A stretch of DNA of 64,000 nucleotides. Source: Artemisia argyi. Lineage: Eukaryota; Streptophyta; Magnoliopsida; Asterales; Asteraceae. Below the pieces are notes generated by a model that was given only the letters and a program-made list of their open reading frames with translations, was not told the DNA's origin and made no database searches. Position 1 is the stretch's first letter. Each line of letters opens with the position of its first letter. Positions 10,460-22,748 of the stretch are shown piece by piece. Position numbers and translations under genes: made by a program. The stretch lies in contig CM060709.1 in assembly GCA_030686995.1 (NCBI GenBank), forward strand, positions 305,064,357 to 305,128,356. Reading direction: 5' to 3'.

Positions 10460-12842
10460 GTTTTGTGTGATTTTAATTGTTTGATTGTTATTTGCTTCCG
10501 TATGCATGTTTTATTTTTATTGTTGGTTGATCATGTTTCTCAATTAAAATGTGAAATACTTTATTATGTTGTTTAGCCTAGTCTTAACTTCAACCTAAAG
10601 GTATTTTTGCAAAAGATAAGTGTAAGGGGAAACCCCAAATATGTTTTTTAAGAAACAAACCGATCATGATTCTCCACAATATTTAATGAACATGTGTATT
10701 CGTATTGTTAGAGTCAAATGCTTGTATTGAGTCATAATGTAGTTTTGCAGGATTTTCCAGGAAGTAGGACAAAGTTTTTCCAGAAATTTTCCGGAAACTT
10801 AACATAAAGATTTCTGCAGGTTCATTCTGACGGCGTCAGGCAATTGCTCTTGACGGCGTCAGGAGTCAAAAATCTGGAAATTTTACCAGTTTTGTTTTTC
10901 TAACGGAGTCTTATAAGTTTTTGTGAATTATTAAGTTTTATAATCTCCAGGAAATCTGCAAACTTCATTCCACAAGCATTATATCTTATTTTGTTTTCTA
11001 GGATTTAGTAACTTATATAGGATGCCGCCGATTTTACGCGAGGTTGCCTTGTCTACTTTTGTCAGGATTTACAGGTTATTTGAGACAAGAAGATGATTTA
11101 TATTCTGGAAGGGAAGCTTTGATTGTTCGTTTTCTTGGAGGAAGATTTAACCTGGCCAACCTAAAATCTATACCGAGCGAATCAGGGGAGTATTTGATTT
11201 CATTCTCTTTACTTTTTCACTTTTACATTCTTTACTTGAACATTGGGGACAATGTTCATCTTAAGTGTAAGGGGAGGGTAAAAAGATGATACCTTACATA
11301 TGCACTTTCGCTTGAGTTTGTTTTGTTTGATAGTAGATGAGTAATAAAACTATGAGAAATACTTGTTAGTGCAATTTTAGCGCCAAATTTAAAATTTTTT
11401 ACAACATTTAGGAGTGAAACTTTAGCCATAGTAAGCGTCTCATGGATAGGAGGTTGTATGACTAGCACATAACCGTATATTCAGAAAAATTTTCCACCCA
11501 AAAATGTGAGGTTCGCCTTTAGTTTTGATAGGAAAAGCATTTATTATTGGTGCTTATGAGTGTACCGGTAGCATTTAGATTCTAGAACTTGCGTTAGTGA
11601 TGCATCCCGAGACCGCTAGTGAGACTACATTCGTGTAGTAGGATTTACTACATGATAAGAGGCATTAGGATCACCCTTGTGTTAAACCCGTATTACGATT
11701 ACTTGACCATTTAAGTCATATTACTTGGCTAGTTAAGTCAACTAATTTTTCCCACACCCTTAGCGTTGTACTCATTTTTAGTACACGATACCCCTAGTAC
11801 ACCCCTCCGAGCCTATCTTTTCGTTTCTAACTTTAAGCATTTTACTTAAAGGAAGAATTTGTTACACCCCACTTAAATGTACACCCAAATCGCCTTAGCC
11901 TTCCGTGTATGCGCTCATTTTTAGTGCATTATTGTTATTTGTTAAACCCTAAGTTAACTTTCTAATTGATTACATGGTTGCTAAGTCGAGTCATATCCTT
12001 GTACATATTGTTTTGGGACGATTGGGACTCATGGGTAAGTACTTATTTTATGGAGTAATGGGGAAGAACAACACTTATTACCCCCATATGTACGTTAATC
12101 TTAAAAGTGCTCCAAGTGTTTTGATTTTCTTAATTCGAGTCATTAGAATAGTTTAATGTAAAGTATGTAAAGATTCAAGTGTAAGGGGAATGCTCAAACC
12201 CCTATGATGTATTATTTTGGATGGTAGGGTAAGAGTGTATGAAAAAAAAAAAAAAAAAAAAAAAAAAATAGAAAAGAAAGAGAGAAAAAACATACGGACT
12301 ACCATCCCGTTTTCATTCTATGTTCATTTTATGTTTTTAGTTATTTTTCATTTTTTAGCTTAAGTCGAGTCTAGTCTTGGCTTAGCAACGCCATCTTGTA
12401 CATGTAATTAACTAAGATTGTTAACTCGCCACCAGTAAAATCCCATTTATCCAACAAAACCGTGTAATTCATATCCCTACACCTAACGTTATAACCCTTT
12501 AAAAGACCTCTTTGATAGTTTATCCTAGGTGCTTACGCCATGTGGTGGAGGTTTGATCCTTTCCCAAGCCTATGGTAATCTATTTTGCTATGACAGGTAG
12601 TGAGAGATATCTTCCATTTCCATAATGTTATATTACTTTATTACACCCGAGAGATGTGAGTATCTAAACACTATTTGTGAGGTGCTTGTGTATGACCTCC
12701 GTGCTTGTCTATTGGTCTTTAGTGGAACGATTATTTGTTGTAATTACTTTTATATTAGTGTTAAATGACCCCTAACTTGTCTTTTGAGTAGAATAAAAGT
12801 TCATTTGCTTGAGGACAAGCAAATCTCAAGTGTAAGGGTATA
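10460..12842 (+). other. 3' non-coding region of inner Athila-type element
   Basis: About 2.4 kb without a convincing ORF, in the place where classical Athila elements can carry an env-like gene. It holds a TGACGGCGTCA pair (10828 and 10851), four polypurine signals of the form AAGTGTAAGGG (10618, 11263, 12177, 12828), hairpins before the second and fourth, and a poly-A tract (about 12242-12269). The last signal adjoins the LTR and is the probable plus-strand primer. Confidence 0.75.
12828..12842 (+). promoter_or_regulatory. Polypurine tract of inner element
   Basis: AAGTGTAAGGGTATA lies directly before the 3' LTR. It is preceded by a perfect 9-bp stem (12803-12811 with 12816-12824, AGGA loop). 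Confidence 0.6.
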
Positions 12843-14252
12843 TGATGAGGCGAAAAATGATCCGTTTTTAGGGGGTCATTTAAGCCCGAATCCGAATTTA
12901 TTTGATCAAATATTGCCCTAAATCGTTCCTTTTGTGATTTTAGGTGTTTGGAGAGTGAATTCTGGAAAAGAGGCTATTTTGGACGTTTTTGGAGCATAAA
13001 GTGAAGAAAACAACAAAGTACCAAATCCAAGCTGGAATTACAAGGTGACGGCGTCAAGAACTTACTCTTGACGGCGTCAGAAAGGATGAATATTTTACCG
13101 AAGGTTGTGAAGGCGTCAGATGAAGAGATGACGGCGTCAAAATGACCAAGATTAATTTACCGAGGGTGGTGACGGCGTCACATAGGCCGTCACGATTGGA
13201 TCTAGGGCGTCCGAGGAAGTATATGGCGGCGAGTTGACGGCGTCAGATTCTACTCTTGACGCCGTCAGGACGATTTTCCTATATATAGTTTTCTAGTTTT
13301 TTCATAAAAAAAAAGGGGGAGAAGTTTTGGTGAAACCCTAAAGACGATTTTGGTGCCTCTTTTACAGGTTTTTCAAGGGTTCCAAACCCTTGAGACCTTG
13401 CATTGTAATTGAGATAAGTATACTCTTAATTCAATCAATATGTCTATGTGTTGGTTGTCTATCTTTTGTTCTTATCTTAATTCTACTATGCTAGGCTAAA
13501 TTTCCTTTGTGTTTGCTTAGATCTAATGAAACCTAGATGTTGATTATGTGTTGATTACTTGTCTATTCTTGTTTTGAATGAATGATATTATATGTTAGGC
13601 TTAAGAAAACTGGCAGATCTCCAAATGGTAACATGCTTGAACGTCTTAAGAAACATGAACCGAGGCGTACTAGGTCTTTATTGGTTGTATTTAATGCATG
13701 AGCCACTGTTTACAATCCCTATAGTTGTGTTGGGTCATGGTGTAGGAGGAGATAAGAGCTCATAGAGTTGGGGAGTTATGTATGCCACTCCACGAATGGT
13801 ATTAAGGAATACAACCCGTCATTCATACAAGTGTAACAAGTAATTAACATGTAAAAGATATCTAGGGAGTAATGAAGTCTAAGTAAACACAATTTCTCCA
13901 ACCACTGCTCACAACCTTAGTTTAATATTAGTTTAATTTTATTTTCATTAGTTAATTAGTTATAAAGTAGTTTTTGGGTTAGTTGATTAGCAACTAATTC
14001 CGCCCACTCCTTCAAAACCCGAGATTTTAATTGCTTTCATAAAATATAAAAACACAAAAATAATCATCTTTCATCTCTAGAACTTTTAATTAGGTTTTCT
14101 AATCCTAGCGACACTATTCCTAAGCTGAACGATCAATCCCCCGGTACTTGTCACTATACTATACTACAACGATCAGGTACACTGCCTGGTGGGGGTTGTA
14201 AGCCTCACGAGATCCCTCGAGAGGTAAAGCAAGGTGCGATTCCCACGCATCA
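12843..14252 (+). repeat. 3' LTR of inner Athila-type element
   Basis: 1410 bp, nearly identical to 3469-4878; differences seen include C/T near 12865 and 13730, A/C near 13787, A/G near 13976 and G/A near 14206. Followed by the right duplication GAAGC (14253-14257). Confidence 0.95.
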
Positions 14253-14257
14253 GAAGC

Positions 14258-16538
14258 ATGGACTCGTTTCAAGGACTTACTCCAAAAAGTCCCTGATCAT
14301 GGCATAGATCTTTGGCTCCAAGTCCAAATCCTCTATGACCATATCGATCTCTCCACAAGGCGAGCCATTGACCCATCGGCCGGTGATAAGCTACGTGATC
14401 TAAGTGCGGAACAATCATGGGAACTCATAGAAGATCTTGCTCTCTATGACAACGAAAGTTGGAATGATCCCTATGATTTGAACAAAACGGTCAAGGCAAT
14501 ATCTTTGCCTTCGAACAACTCTAGCACTCCCGACCATAGGATCATGGAACTTGAAGGTCGAGTCAAGTCTCTCATGAAATCTTACGAAGCTCAAAAGCCT
14601 TCAAGCCAAGCAAACATAATTGCTTCTGCATGTAAATTATGTAATGGCCCTCACGAAACTCATAACTGCATGGAGCTTCCAAAACGCGCTTATAACGAAT
14701 TCACATCGTCACACATTGGTCGAGGCCCTCAAAACTCTGACGAGGCCTATGAGGCATGGAAGGATAAACCTAATTTCAGAAGGTACCAAACGCGGAGCGT
14801 ATCCTTAAATGACTCCTCCCCACTCAAATGGTCCAAGCATTTTCCATCACAGAGCACTCCAAGGCAAAGCTGTGAAGATACCTTGCGAAAATTCATTCTA
14901 TCTCAAGAATTGCAGCTTTCTACGCTCGAGGCTAAATTTAGACAACAGCAAGCCGATATGAACAACAAGATTTGTAATCTGTTAACTGCTATCAAAGAGC
15001 ACGCTGTTAATAAACCGATTCAAGCTGAAGAGGTCAAATCTGTTACCATCATGAATCAGCCAACTTCTCCTATGAAAATAAAAAGTCCTAGTAAGTTATT
15101 TAAACATCTATCACCAAAAGCGAAAGACCCTGTCAAACCCCTAGGACCGATCCATTTCGTGAATATTATCACCACGATATCTGCTTCTATACCTAACCTG
15201 AACCAACAACAAACTGGAAATATGGGTCATACAGCTAAAGATGAAACCTCAAGGTTGGACCACGAATTGGCCAAAAGCCCTACCAACTCATTCGAGCAGT
15301 CCGCCACACAAGAGTCTAGCAAATCGGATGAGGGGAAAGAGAGATCGGAAGTGCATACGAGAAATCTAGCCATTTTGGGTAAATCTATTATAGAGGAACC
15401 CGAGAGAAAAACAGAGGATATTACTAGTGGGAATAGTGATAGGACTGAGGAAAGCAACTCTAAAGTTTTCAATATTTCCTGCACTATTAGGAAAAAGCTC
15501 TGAACCGATAGTCATATAGATCCTAGCCTCCCCGTTAACATAATCCCCCTTTTCCTATACCACGAAGCCTTCCCAGAACACATGGTGTATGAGAGAGTCA
15601 ATAACGCAAGGGTAATAAAAGATTTATCAATCATGATTGGAGAACTTGTTTACAACATTGACCTTACTGTGGTCGATGACATAGACCCTATCACTAATCT
15701 AGCATTAACCAACCTTGTTCTAGGGAAACCATTTATCAATGAATCGGGAGTAATCCTTGATAAGAAGGATGGTAGTGCATTGTTCACCAATGGCGTCAAG
15801 AAGGTAATTTTTTGTAGGGGTAATGAGGAGGTGTACGAGTACCGTCCTTCCCCTGAAGGAAATCTATATGGATCAAGGGATGGAGGATCGGGGAAGATAA
15901 GGAGGCGTGATCCGAATAATCCCAAAATTCCCTGCATGATCGGTGATAAGTATTTCGATAACGTGTACATTAACGTATTCCTACATAAGAATTTTATGTC
16001 CATATTCCACTATAACAACATATGTAGATGGGGAATTCTTTATAAGGGAGAGAAAGTGGTTGGTAGAGATCATGAAATCCAAGTGTTCGTAGGAAATATG
16101 GCATTCACTATGGAATTTACGATCGTGGACAACATCGAAGACTATGTCGACCCGAGGTTGTCACAAGTTGTTTTCAGAGCACCCTTTTGCGAAATCACCA
16201 ATTTAATAATTGATGACTGGAACGGAGTCATGACCTTCACTGATGGAATTAGGAGGGTTTCATACCAAACACCATACAAGAGACAAGATCTCAAGGGAAT
16301 CGATTGTGACGGGCTTGATAGGCTAAGTTCTCAACTTATCTTATGTGATGAAGATGTTCGAAGAGGGTGTAAGGATACTTCTGATTTATCATGTGGGTTC
16401 TTTAAGGGTGTTAGCAACCTTGGGTCTAAGTATCGAAAAAATGTCTTTGAGTTTGAAGACCCAAAATACCTGCACTATGAAAGCGATACCGATATAGGAG
16501 ATGACCTAGAGAGTGAAACCAACGATGAGGTCACGTAG
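14258..16538 (+). pseudogene. gag C-terminal part with degenerate protease-like repeats, outer Athila-type element
   Basis: Continues the gag frame interrupted at 3468. It is open from the duplication to a single TGA at 15501, then open in the same frame to the TAG at 16536. First part: end of the gag domain (LWLQVQILYDH, LAL...WNDP segments) and a CKLCNGPHETHNC knuckle. Second part (from about 15582): two copies of a roughly 65-residue unit (about 15610-15815 and 16070-16275), each with a VG/IG...VVDDI or IVDNI core followed by an F...GV..FT/TDG segment. The stretch around 15938-16270 lines up with the retropepsin of the inner Gag-Pol, but the catalytic ADLGAS segment is replaced by NVFLHKN, so no active-site Asp is visible. 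Related proteins occur in Asteraceae genomes. No polymerase domains follow. Confidence 0.82.
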
Positions 16539-16552
16539 TAACCCATGACCTT

Positions 16553-16607
16553 GAGTCTAGCTACAAGACTCGTAAATAAATAAAAGCGCTTCTTGGGAGG
16601 CAACCCA
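16553..16607 (+). promoter_or_regulatory. Conserved post-stop stem-loop (outer element)
   Basis: Same GAGTCT/AGACTC stem and AAGCGCTTCTTGGGAGG box as at 10404-10459, 14 bases after the stop codon. Confidence 0.58.
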
Positions 16608-18391
16608 TGTTTTGTGTGATTTTTATTTTATTTGTTTGTTATTTGCTTCCGTATGCATGCTTTATTTTTATTGTTGGTAGATCATGTTTCAAAACTAAAA
16701 TAGTGGAAATACTTTACTTTGTTGTTTGGCCTAGTCTTAACTTCATCCAAAGGTATTTTTGCAAAAGATAAGTGTAAGGGGAAACCCCAAATACGTTTTT
16801 AAGAAACAAAACCGATCATGATTCTCCACAATATTAAGTAAACATGTATATTCGTATTTGTTGGAGTCAAATGCTTGTATCGAGTCATAATGAAGTTTTG
16901 CAGGATTTTCTAGGACGTAGGACCAAGTTTTTCCAGAAATTTTCCGGAAACTTAACATAAGAATTTCTGCAGGTCACTTCTGACGGCGTCACGAGTTTAC
17001 TCTTGACGGCTTCACGTGTATAAATCTGGAAATTTTACCAGTTTTGTTTTTCTAATGGAATCTAAAAGTTTTTGTTGAATTATCAGTTTTATAATCTCTA
17101 GGAAATCTGCAAACATCATTCCACAAGCATTATATCTTATTTTGTTTTCTAGGATTTATTAGCATATGTAGATTGCCGCCGAGTTTATGCGAGGTTGCCT
17201 TGTCTGTTTTCTCAGGTTTTACAGGTTATGTAAGACAAGAAGATGATTTATTTTTCTGGAAGGGAAGCTTTGATTGTTCATTTTCTTGGAGGAAGATCTA
17301 ACCTGGCCATCTTATTATCCATACCGAGCGAATCAGGGGAATATTTGATTTCATTCTTTTTACTTATTTCACTTTTACATTTTTACTTGAAAATTGGGGA
17401 CAATGTTCATCCTAAGTGTAAGGGGAGGGTAAAAAGATGATACCTTACAGATACACTTTTGCTTGAGTTTGTTTATTTGATGGTAGATGTGTAATAAAAC
17501 TATGAGAAATACTTGTTAGTGTAATTTTAGCGCCAAATTTAAATTTTCTTACAACATTTAGGAGTGAAACTTTAGCCATAGCAAGCGTCTCATGGATAAG
17601 AGATTGTATGACTAGCACAAAACCGTACTATTCAGAAAAATTTTCCACCCAAATATGTGAGGTTCGCCTTTAGATTTGATAGGAAAAGCATTTACTATTA
17701 GTGCTTATGAGTGTACTGGTAGCATTTAGATTCTAGAACTTGCGTTAGTGATGCATCCCGAGACCGCTAGTGAGACTACATTCGTGTAGTAGGATTTACT
17801 ACATGATAAGAGGCATTAGGATCACCCTTGTGTTAAACCCGTATCATAATTACTTGACCATTTAAGTCATATTACTTGGCTAGTTAAGTCAATTAATTTT
17901 TCCCACACCTTAGCGTTGTACTCATTTTTAGTACACGAAACCCCTAGTACACCCCTCCGAGCCTATCTTTTCGTTTCTAACTTTAAGCATTTTACTTAAA
18001 GGAAGAATTTGTTACACCCCACTCAAATGTACACCCAAATCGCCTTAGCCTTCCGTGTATGCACTCATCTTTAGTGCATTATTGTTATATGTTAAACCCT
18101 AAGTTAATTATCTAATTGATTACATGGTTGCTAAGTCGAGTCATATCCTTGTACATATTGTTTTGGGACGATTGGGACACATGGGTAAAGTACTTATTTT
18201 ATGGAGTAATGGAGAAGAACATAATATTATTACCCCCATATGTGCGTTAATCTTAAAAGTACTCCAAGTGTTTTAGTTATCTTGATTCGAGTCATTAGAT
18301 TAGTTTATTGTAAAGTATGTAAAAATTCAAGTGTAAGGGGAATATTCATCCCCTATGATGTATTATTTTGGATGGTAGGGTAAGAGTGTAT

Positions 18392-18433
<42 letters not shown>

Positions 18434-19026
18434 GAAATATCAAGGAAAAAAAAAAGAAAAAGAAAAGAGAAAAAACATACGGACTACCATCCCGTTTCAT
18501 TCTATGTTCATTTTATGTTTTTGTTATTTTTCATTTATTAGCTTAAGTTGAGTCTAGTCTTGGCTTAGCAACGCCATATTGTACATGTAATTAACCAAGA
18601 TAGTTAACTCGCCACCAGTAAAGACTGCCTATATCCAAAAAAACCGTGTATTCGATATCCCTACACCTAACATTACAACCCTTTAAAAGACCTCGTTGAT
18701 ATTTTATCCTAGGTGCTTACGCCATGTGGTGGAGGTTTGATCCTTTCCCAAGCCTATGGTAATGTATTCTGCTATGACAGGTAGTGAAAGATGTTTTCCA
18801 TTTCCATATTGTGATATATACTTTATTACACCCGAGAGATGTGAGTATCTAAACACTATTTGTGAGGTGCTAGTGTATGACCTCCGTGCTTGTCTTTGGT
18901 CTTTAGTGGAACAATTATTTGTTGTAATTACTTTTATATTAGTGTTAAATGAACCCTAACTTGTATTTTGATTAGAATAAAAGCGCATTTGCTTGAGGAC
19001 AAGCAAATCTCAAGTGTAAGGGTATA
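16608..19026 (+). other. 3' non-coding region of outer Athila-type element
   Basis: Collinear with 10460-12842 of the inner element: a TGACGGCGTCA pair (16981 and degenerate 17004), polypurine signals at 16770, 17414, 18329 and 19012, and a poly-A tract (about 18394-18431). No ORF is supported. Confidence 0.72.
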
Positions 19027-20445
19027 TGATGAGGCGAAAACTGAACCACTTTTAGGGGGTCATTTAAGCCCGGAATTGAATTTATTTGATCAAATATTGC
19101 CCTCAATCGTTCCTTTTGTGATTTTAGGTACTTTGGGAGTGAATTTTGGAAAAGGAAGCAATTCCGACGTTTTTGGAGCCTAAAAGTGAAGAAAACGGCA
19201 AAGACTTAATTTTCCATGCTGAGAACAGTACTTGATGGCGTCAAGAGGAAGATCATGACGGCATCAAGAGTAAAAACCATGACGACCCAGTGGAAACCCG
19301 AAGGCGTCACAACAAGGGTGTCAAGACCATTTTTGGTGACGGCCTGCATAAGGAGAATATATGACGGCGTCAGACCCAGATTTAGGCAGTCCGAGAAACT
19401 ATTTGGTGGCGAGATGACGGCGTTAGACATTTGTTCTTGACGCCGTCACCTATCAAAATCTATATATAGTTTTCTATTTTTCATTCATTAGGGAGGAACT
19501 TGTGTGGAGAAAACTAGGGCCGAACTTTGTAAACCCTAGGTCGTATTTTACAGTGTTTTCAAGGGTTTTCACCATTTGAATCCTTTCATGTTCAATTGAG
19601 ATAAGTCTTCTCTTAATTTAATCAATATGTCTATGTGTTGTTTGAGTGTATCTTATGCTTGTCTTGATTTCAACATGCTAGGCTAGATCTATCTTGTGTT
19701 TGCTTAGATGTAATGAAACCTAGATATTAATTATGTGTTGATTACTTGTTTATGGTTGTATTGGATGAATGATTTCAATGTTAGGCTTAAGAAAACTGGC
19801 AGATCTCCATTGTGTAACATGCTTGAACGTCTTAGGAAACATGAACCGATGTGTACTAGGTTTTATTGGTTTTATTTAATGCATGAGCAAATTCTAGTGA
19901 TCCCATGTTTGGAGCTTCTTAGCCGGCTCGACATAGGAGTGAAGTAGGCGCTCATAGGATTGGGGAAGTAAGTACGCCACCCCATGAATGGTATTAAGGA
20001 ATACAATCCGTCATCCACGCAACTATAACAAGTAATTAACATGTAAAAGATATCTAGGGAGTAGTGAAATCTAAGTAAACACAATTCTCCCACATATTGC
20101 TCACAACTCTAGTTTAATTTAGTTTATTTTCATTTCTAGTATTTTATTTTGATTGCATCTTAGTATTGGGTTAGTTGACAAGCAACTAATTCCGCCAAAC
20201 TCCTTCAAACCCGAGATTTTTACTTGCTTTTCATAAAATATAAAAATACAAAAAGAATCATCCCTCATCTCTAGACCTAGTCTTTAGGTTTTCTAATTCT
20301 AGCGACACTATTCCTAGCTGAACGATCAATCCCCTGGTACTTGTCATTATACTATAATACATCGATCAGGTACACTGCCTGGTGGGGGTTGTAAGCATCT
20401 CGAGATCCCTCGAGAGGTAAAGCCTGGTGCAATCCCCACGCACCA
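19027..20445 (+). repeat. 3' LTR of outer Athila-type element
   Basis: 1419 bp, TGATGAGG...CACCA, partner of 1443-2799. Retains the motif-rich block missing from the partner. TATA box at 19461-19468. Followed by target-site duplication GTACA (20446-20450). Confidence 0.92.
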
Positions 20446-20450
20446 GTACA

Positions 20451-20700
20451 ACTTTGGTAAAGACATGCCAAATCTGTTGATAGCTGTAATAGTTTGCTAA
20501 AAACTATTGGGTACTCAACTCACCCATGCTTAACAATTGAGAGTTGGATGGTTGTCAATTGACCATGGATTTTTCCTTTATGGATTCGCAATAATTGGCT
20601 AGCCCACAAATGTATGGCTTTTGGTAAAGGCAGTGGAAAACCATATTTGGTATTCAATTTACCAAGGTGATTAAATCAACCAAATAATTGACTAGTCCTG
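20451..20700 (+). repeat. Spacer at the end of the first tandem SIRE unit
   Basis: Matches 22918-23179 closely (the phrases TTTGGTAAAGACATGCCAAAT-like, TGGATGGTTGTCAATTGACC, ACTAGTCCTGAGCAAA). At about 20700 this copy runs directly into coding sequence, whereas the second copy continues into different 3' sequence. The change-over marks the junction of a tandem duplication. Confidence 0.75.
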
Positions 20701-22748
20701 AGCAAAATAGTGACATTGCTACTGACAAGACTACTGATGGGATTCATGCATCAGTAGATACATTCTTTGTAGCTGGTAAAGAGTATATGGATTCACCTGA
20801 CCATGATCCATCTGTTCTTAAGAAAATTTCTCCTGATGACACCATTGCAACTCTTAAGCCTACAGGATCTGCTGATACTCTACTTGATTTAGATGTTCAA
20901 GATTTAACTGCTAATCCTATGGAAGGTTTAGTTAATCCTCATGATGATTCTGCTGAAGGTGGTGAAGTGTGTGCTGATGAACTTATCTCAGAAGAAGAAA
21001 GACTTGAACATGAAAGACTTTTGAAAGAATGGGAAGATTCTAAGAAGAGTACAGACTTGGCAGAGGAAGAGCAAGCCAAATATGATTCAGAATATCAGTC
21101 TGCTACAAAGAGATATATTTCTACCTTGCCTATTGAAAGACAGAGAGAATTGGATGCTGCTATTCCAAATTTTGATGAATCAGACTGGCAGCATATTGGA
21201 GAACAAGTGATTAATACTCCTGGTTTAGCTGCAGAAATTCTTGGAAATGAGGTGAATAAAGAGGACTGGGTTTCTGGAATAGTGAAGAAGATGAAATTAA
21301 GAAAGAAAGAAGCAGATGAGCAAAAAGCCAAAGGAAATAGGGATAAACCAACGACTCAAGCACAGTAGAGGAATTATATGAGAACTTATGTGAAAAGTCA
21401 AAGCAGTGCCCTTTATAATAATGCTTGGACTAGGAAACAAGTTTGGGCTCTTTCAGATGAAAAATTAGTTCTTATGTATAACAGGATCAAGTCTAGATGT
21501 GAAAAGGATGGAATGAGTGCTCCTAAGCTTGTTCCTACCATTCTTGCTGATGATGCGGAACCATCTTCACAGAAAGTTCAACTTGATGAAGCTGTTTCTT
21601 CTAGTGTGCCTGCTAGGTCTCCATCATTGTCTGCTGATGTTGTTTCTACTATGAATGTGGATGTTCCTGTTGTTGATCAAGTATCTCTACCTGCTACTGC
21701 TGCTGATTTGACAACTGTTGCTGCTTCATCTGTTGTTGATAAAGGTAAGGCCAAAGTTGTAGCAGAAGCTCTTCCTTCTAGAAAGAGAACCAGGAAACAA
21801 ATGGAGGAGGAGAGGTTGGGAGATGAGGCTACAAAAAGGTTAGCTGATGATCAACAAGCTGAAATGGCAAGATTTCATGAGCTTAAGGAAAGAGAAGTAG
21901 AGCTTGCAGCTGCTAGGGCTAACCAGATAAGGAAGGCCATGGATGAATAATATGCATCTGTTGCACTTGATTCTCCTCAGGATTCTACTGATGAACAAAT
22001 GGATATTCCATCAGTGAAAACTAATGCTGCAGAAGATATATCTACTGAAGATGTAGCTCATGAGGAACCTTCTATACCACATGATGCTATTTATGTTCCT
22101 GGAAGAAGGGCCAAGAGAATGGCCAGAGTGACAACTTCACATTCAACACAAAGACTAGTAGATGTTAATGCTCCTGATGCTTCCTTTATCAAAGAAGGAT
22201 CCCCTGATGATTGACCAGAGGGTGTTAGAGATGTTTTGGTTCATTGGGAATTATCTAAGAATGGTCAGATCAATACCATTTATAGAATTGATAAAACTTC
22301 TCTATCATTCACATTCCTACAAGAAATACTACATCTTGTGGATCATCAGGATTTGCTCACTCTCAATGATTTGGTTCACAAATATTATGCTACTCATACT
22401 CCTACAAGTTCAGGATTGTATCTATTGGGTGATCTCAGAGTGCTTTTGGATTCTTCTACTCCCACTGGTGCTGGTTATGATGTGTGGAAAAACAATCAGA
22501 GGTGGAAAGTTCAGAGTTGGAAGTTTTACCCTATGCCCTATGTTCATGTGTTGGAAACTACATCTGGACTCAGGCTTCTCATGGTTCTTGGCAAAAGGTA
22601 TCCTCTTACAGTGCCTCTTATGGAGAAAATGCTTCAACAGAAGTTGGAGATTCCTCCTGATCCAGTTGGGAATGCTAGGTTGTTTGCTGAATCTCTAGTT
22701 AAAGTGTTCAAACTAAGGTTCAGGACTTCCAGAGCTGCTTCTGCTTGA
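20701..22748 (+). pseudogene. SIRE downstream ORF, second tandem copy
   Basis: One reading frame throughout, broken by three in-frame stops: TAG at 21366, TAA at 21948, TGA at 22212. The first copy has CAA where this one has TAA (about 478) and TGG where this one has TGA (about 736), so two stops are point mutations. The N-terminal side includes a TFFVAGKEYMDSP segment, also present as YFVVGKEYLSSP in the right SIRE copy near 63868, which places it in the same ORF. Next come a long charged helical segment and the C-terminal globular part (YVHVLETTSGLRL, PLTVPLMEKMLQQKLEI). Acidic and helix-rich; function unknown. The apparent start at 20688 is only the duplication junction. Confidence 0.82.

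Larger units (their letters stand above)
3469..14252 (+). mobile_element. Athila-type Ty3/gypsy element (inner, apparently complete)
   Basis: 10,784 bp, with 1410-bp LTRs of equal length at both ends (TGATG...CATCA), flanked by the 5-bp duplication GAAGC (3464-3468 and 14253-14257). Contains PBS, one intact gag-pol ORF, a post-stop stem-loop, a 2.4-kb 3' non-coding region and a polypurine tract. By eye I count about five substitutions between the two LTRs, so insertion is recent. All required cis signals and enzymes are present, so the copy may be autonomous. Confidence 0.95.
1443..20445 (+). mobile_element. Athila-type Ty3/gypsy element (outer, non-autonomous)
   Basis: Bounded by LTRs starting TGATGAGG and ending CACCA, flanked by the 5-bp duplication GTACA. 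Contains a primer-binding site, a gag reading frame split by the inner element, a gag C-terminal extension of protease-like repeats, a post-stop stem-loop and a long 3' non-coding region. No reverse transcriptase, RNase H or integrase is present. Without the inner insertion and its duplicated target it is about 8.2 kb. LTR divergence is clearly higher than in the inner element, and the 5' LTR has lost about 60 bp, so it inserted earlier. Confidence 0.92.

Noticed and set aside
11044..11289. Small ORF in the 3' non-coding region (counterparts at 17243-17440)
   Set aside because: The reading frames in the related elements differ in start and length, and the shared part covers the polypurine and hairpin signals; best explained as conserved non-coding sequence. 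An env-like protein is not visible.
12242..12269. Poly-A tract as a possible LINE/SINE tail or processed pseudogene end
   Set aside because: An A-rich tract occurs at the same place in all three Athila-type elements (18394-18431, 29416-29500), so it belongs to their 3' region.
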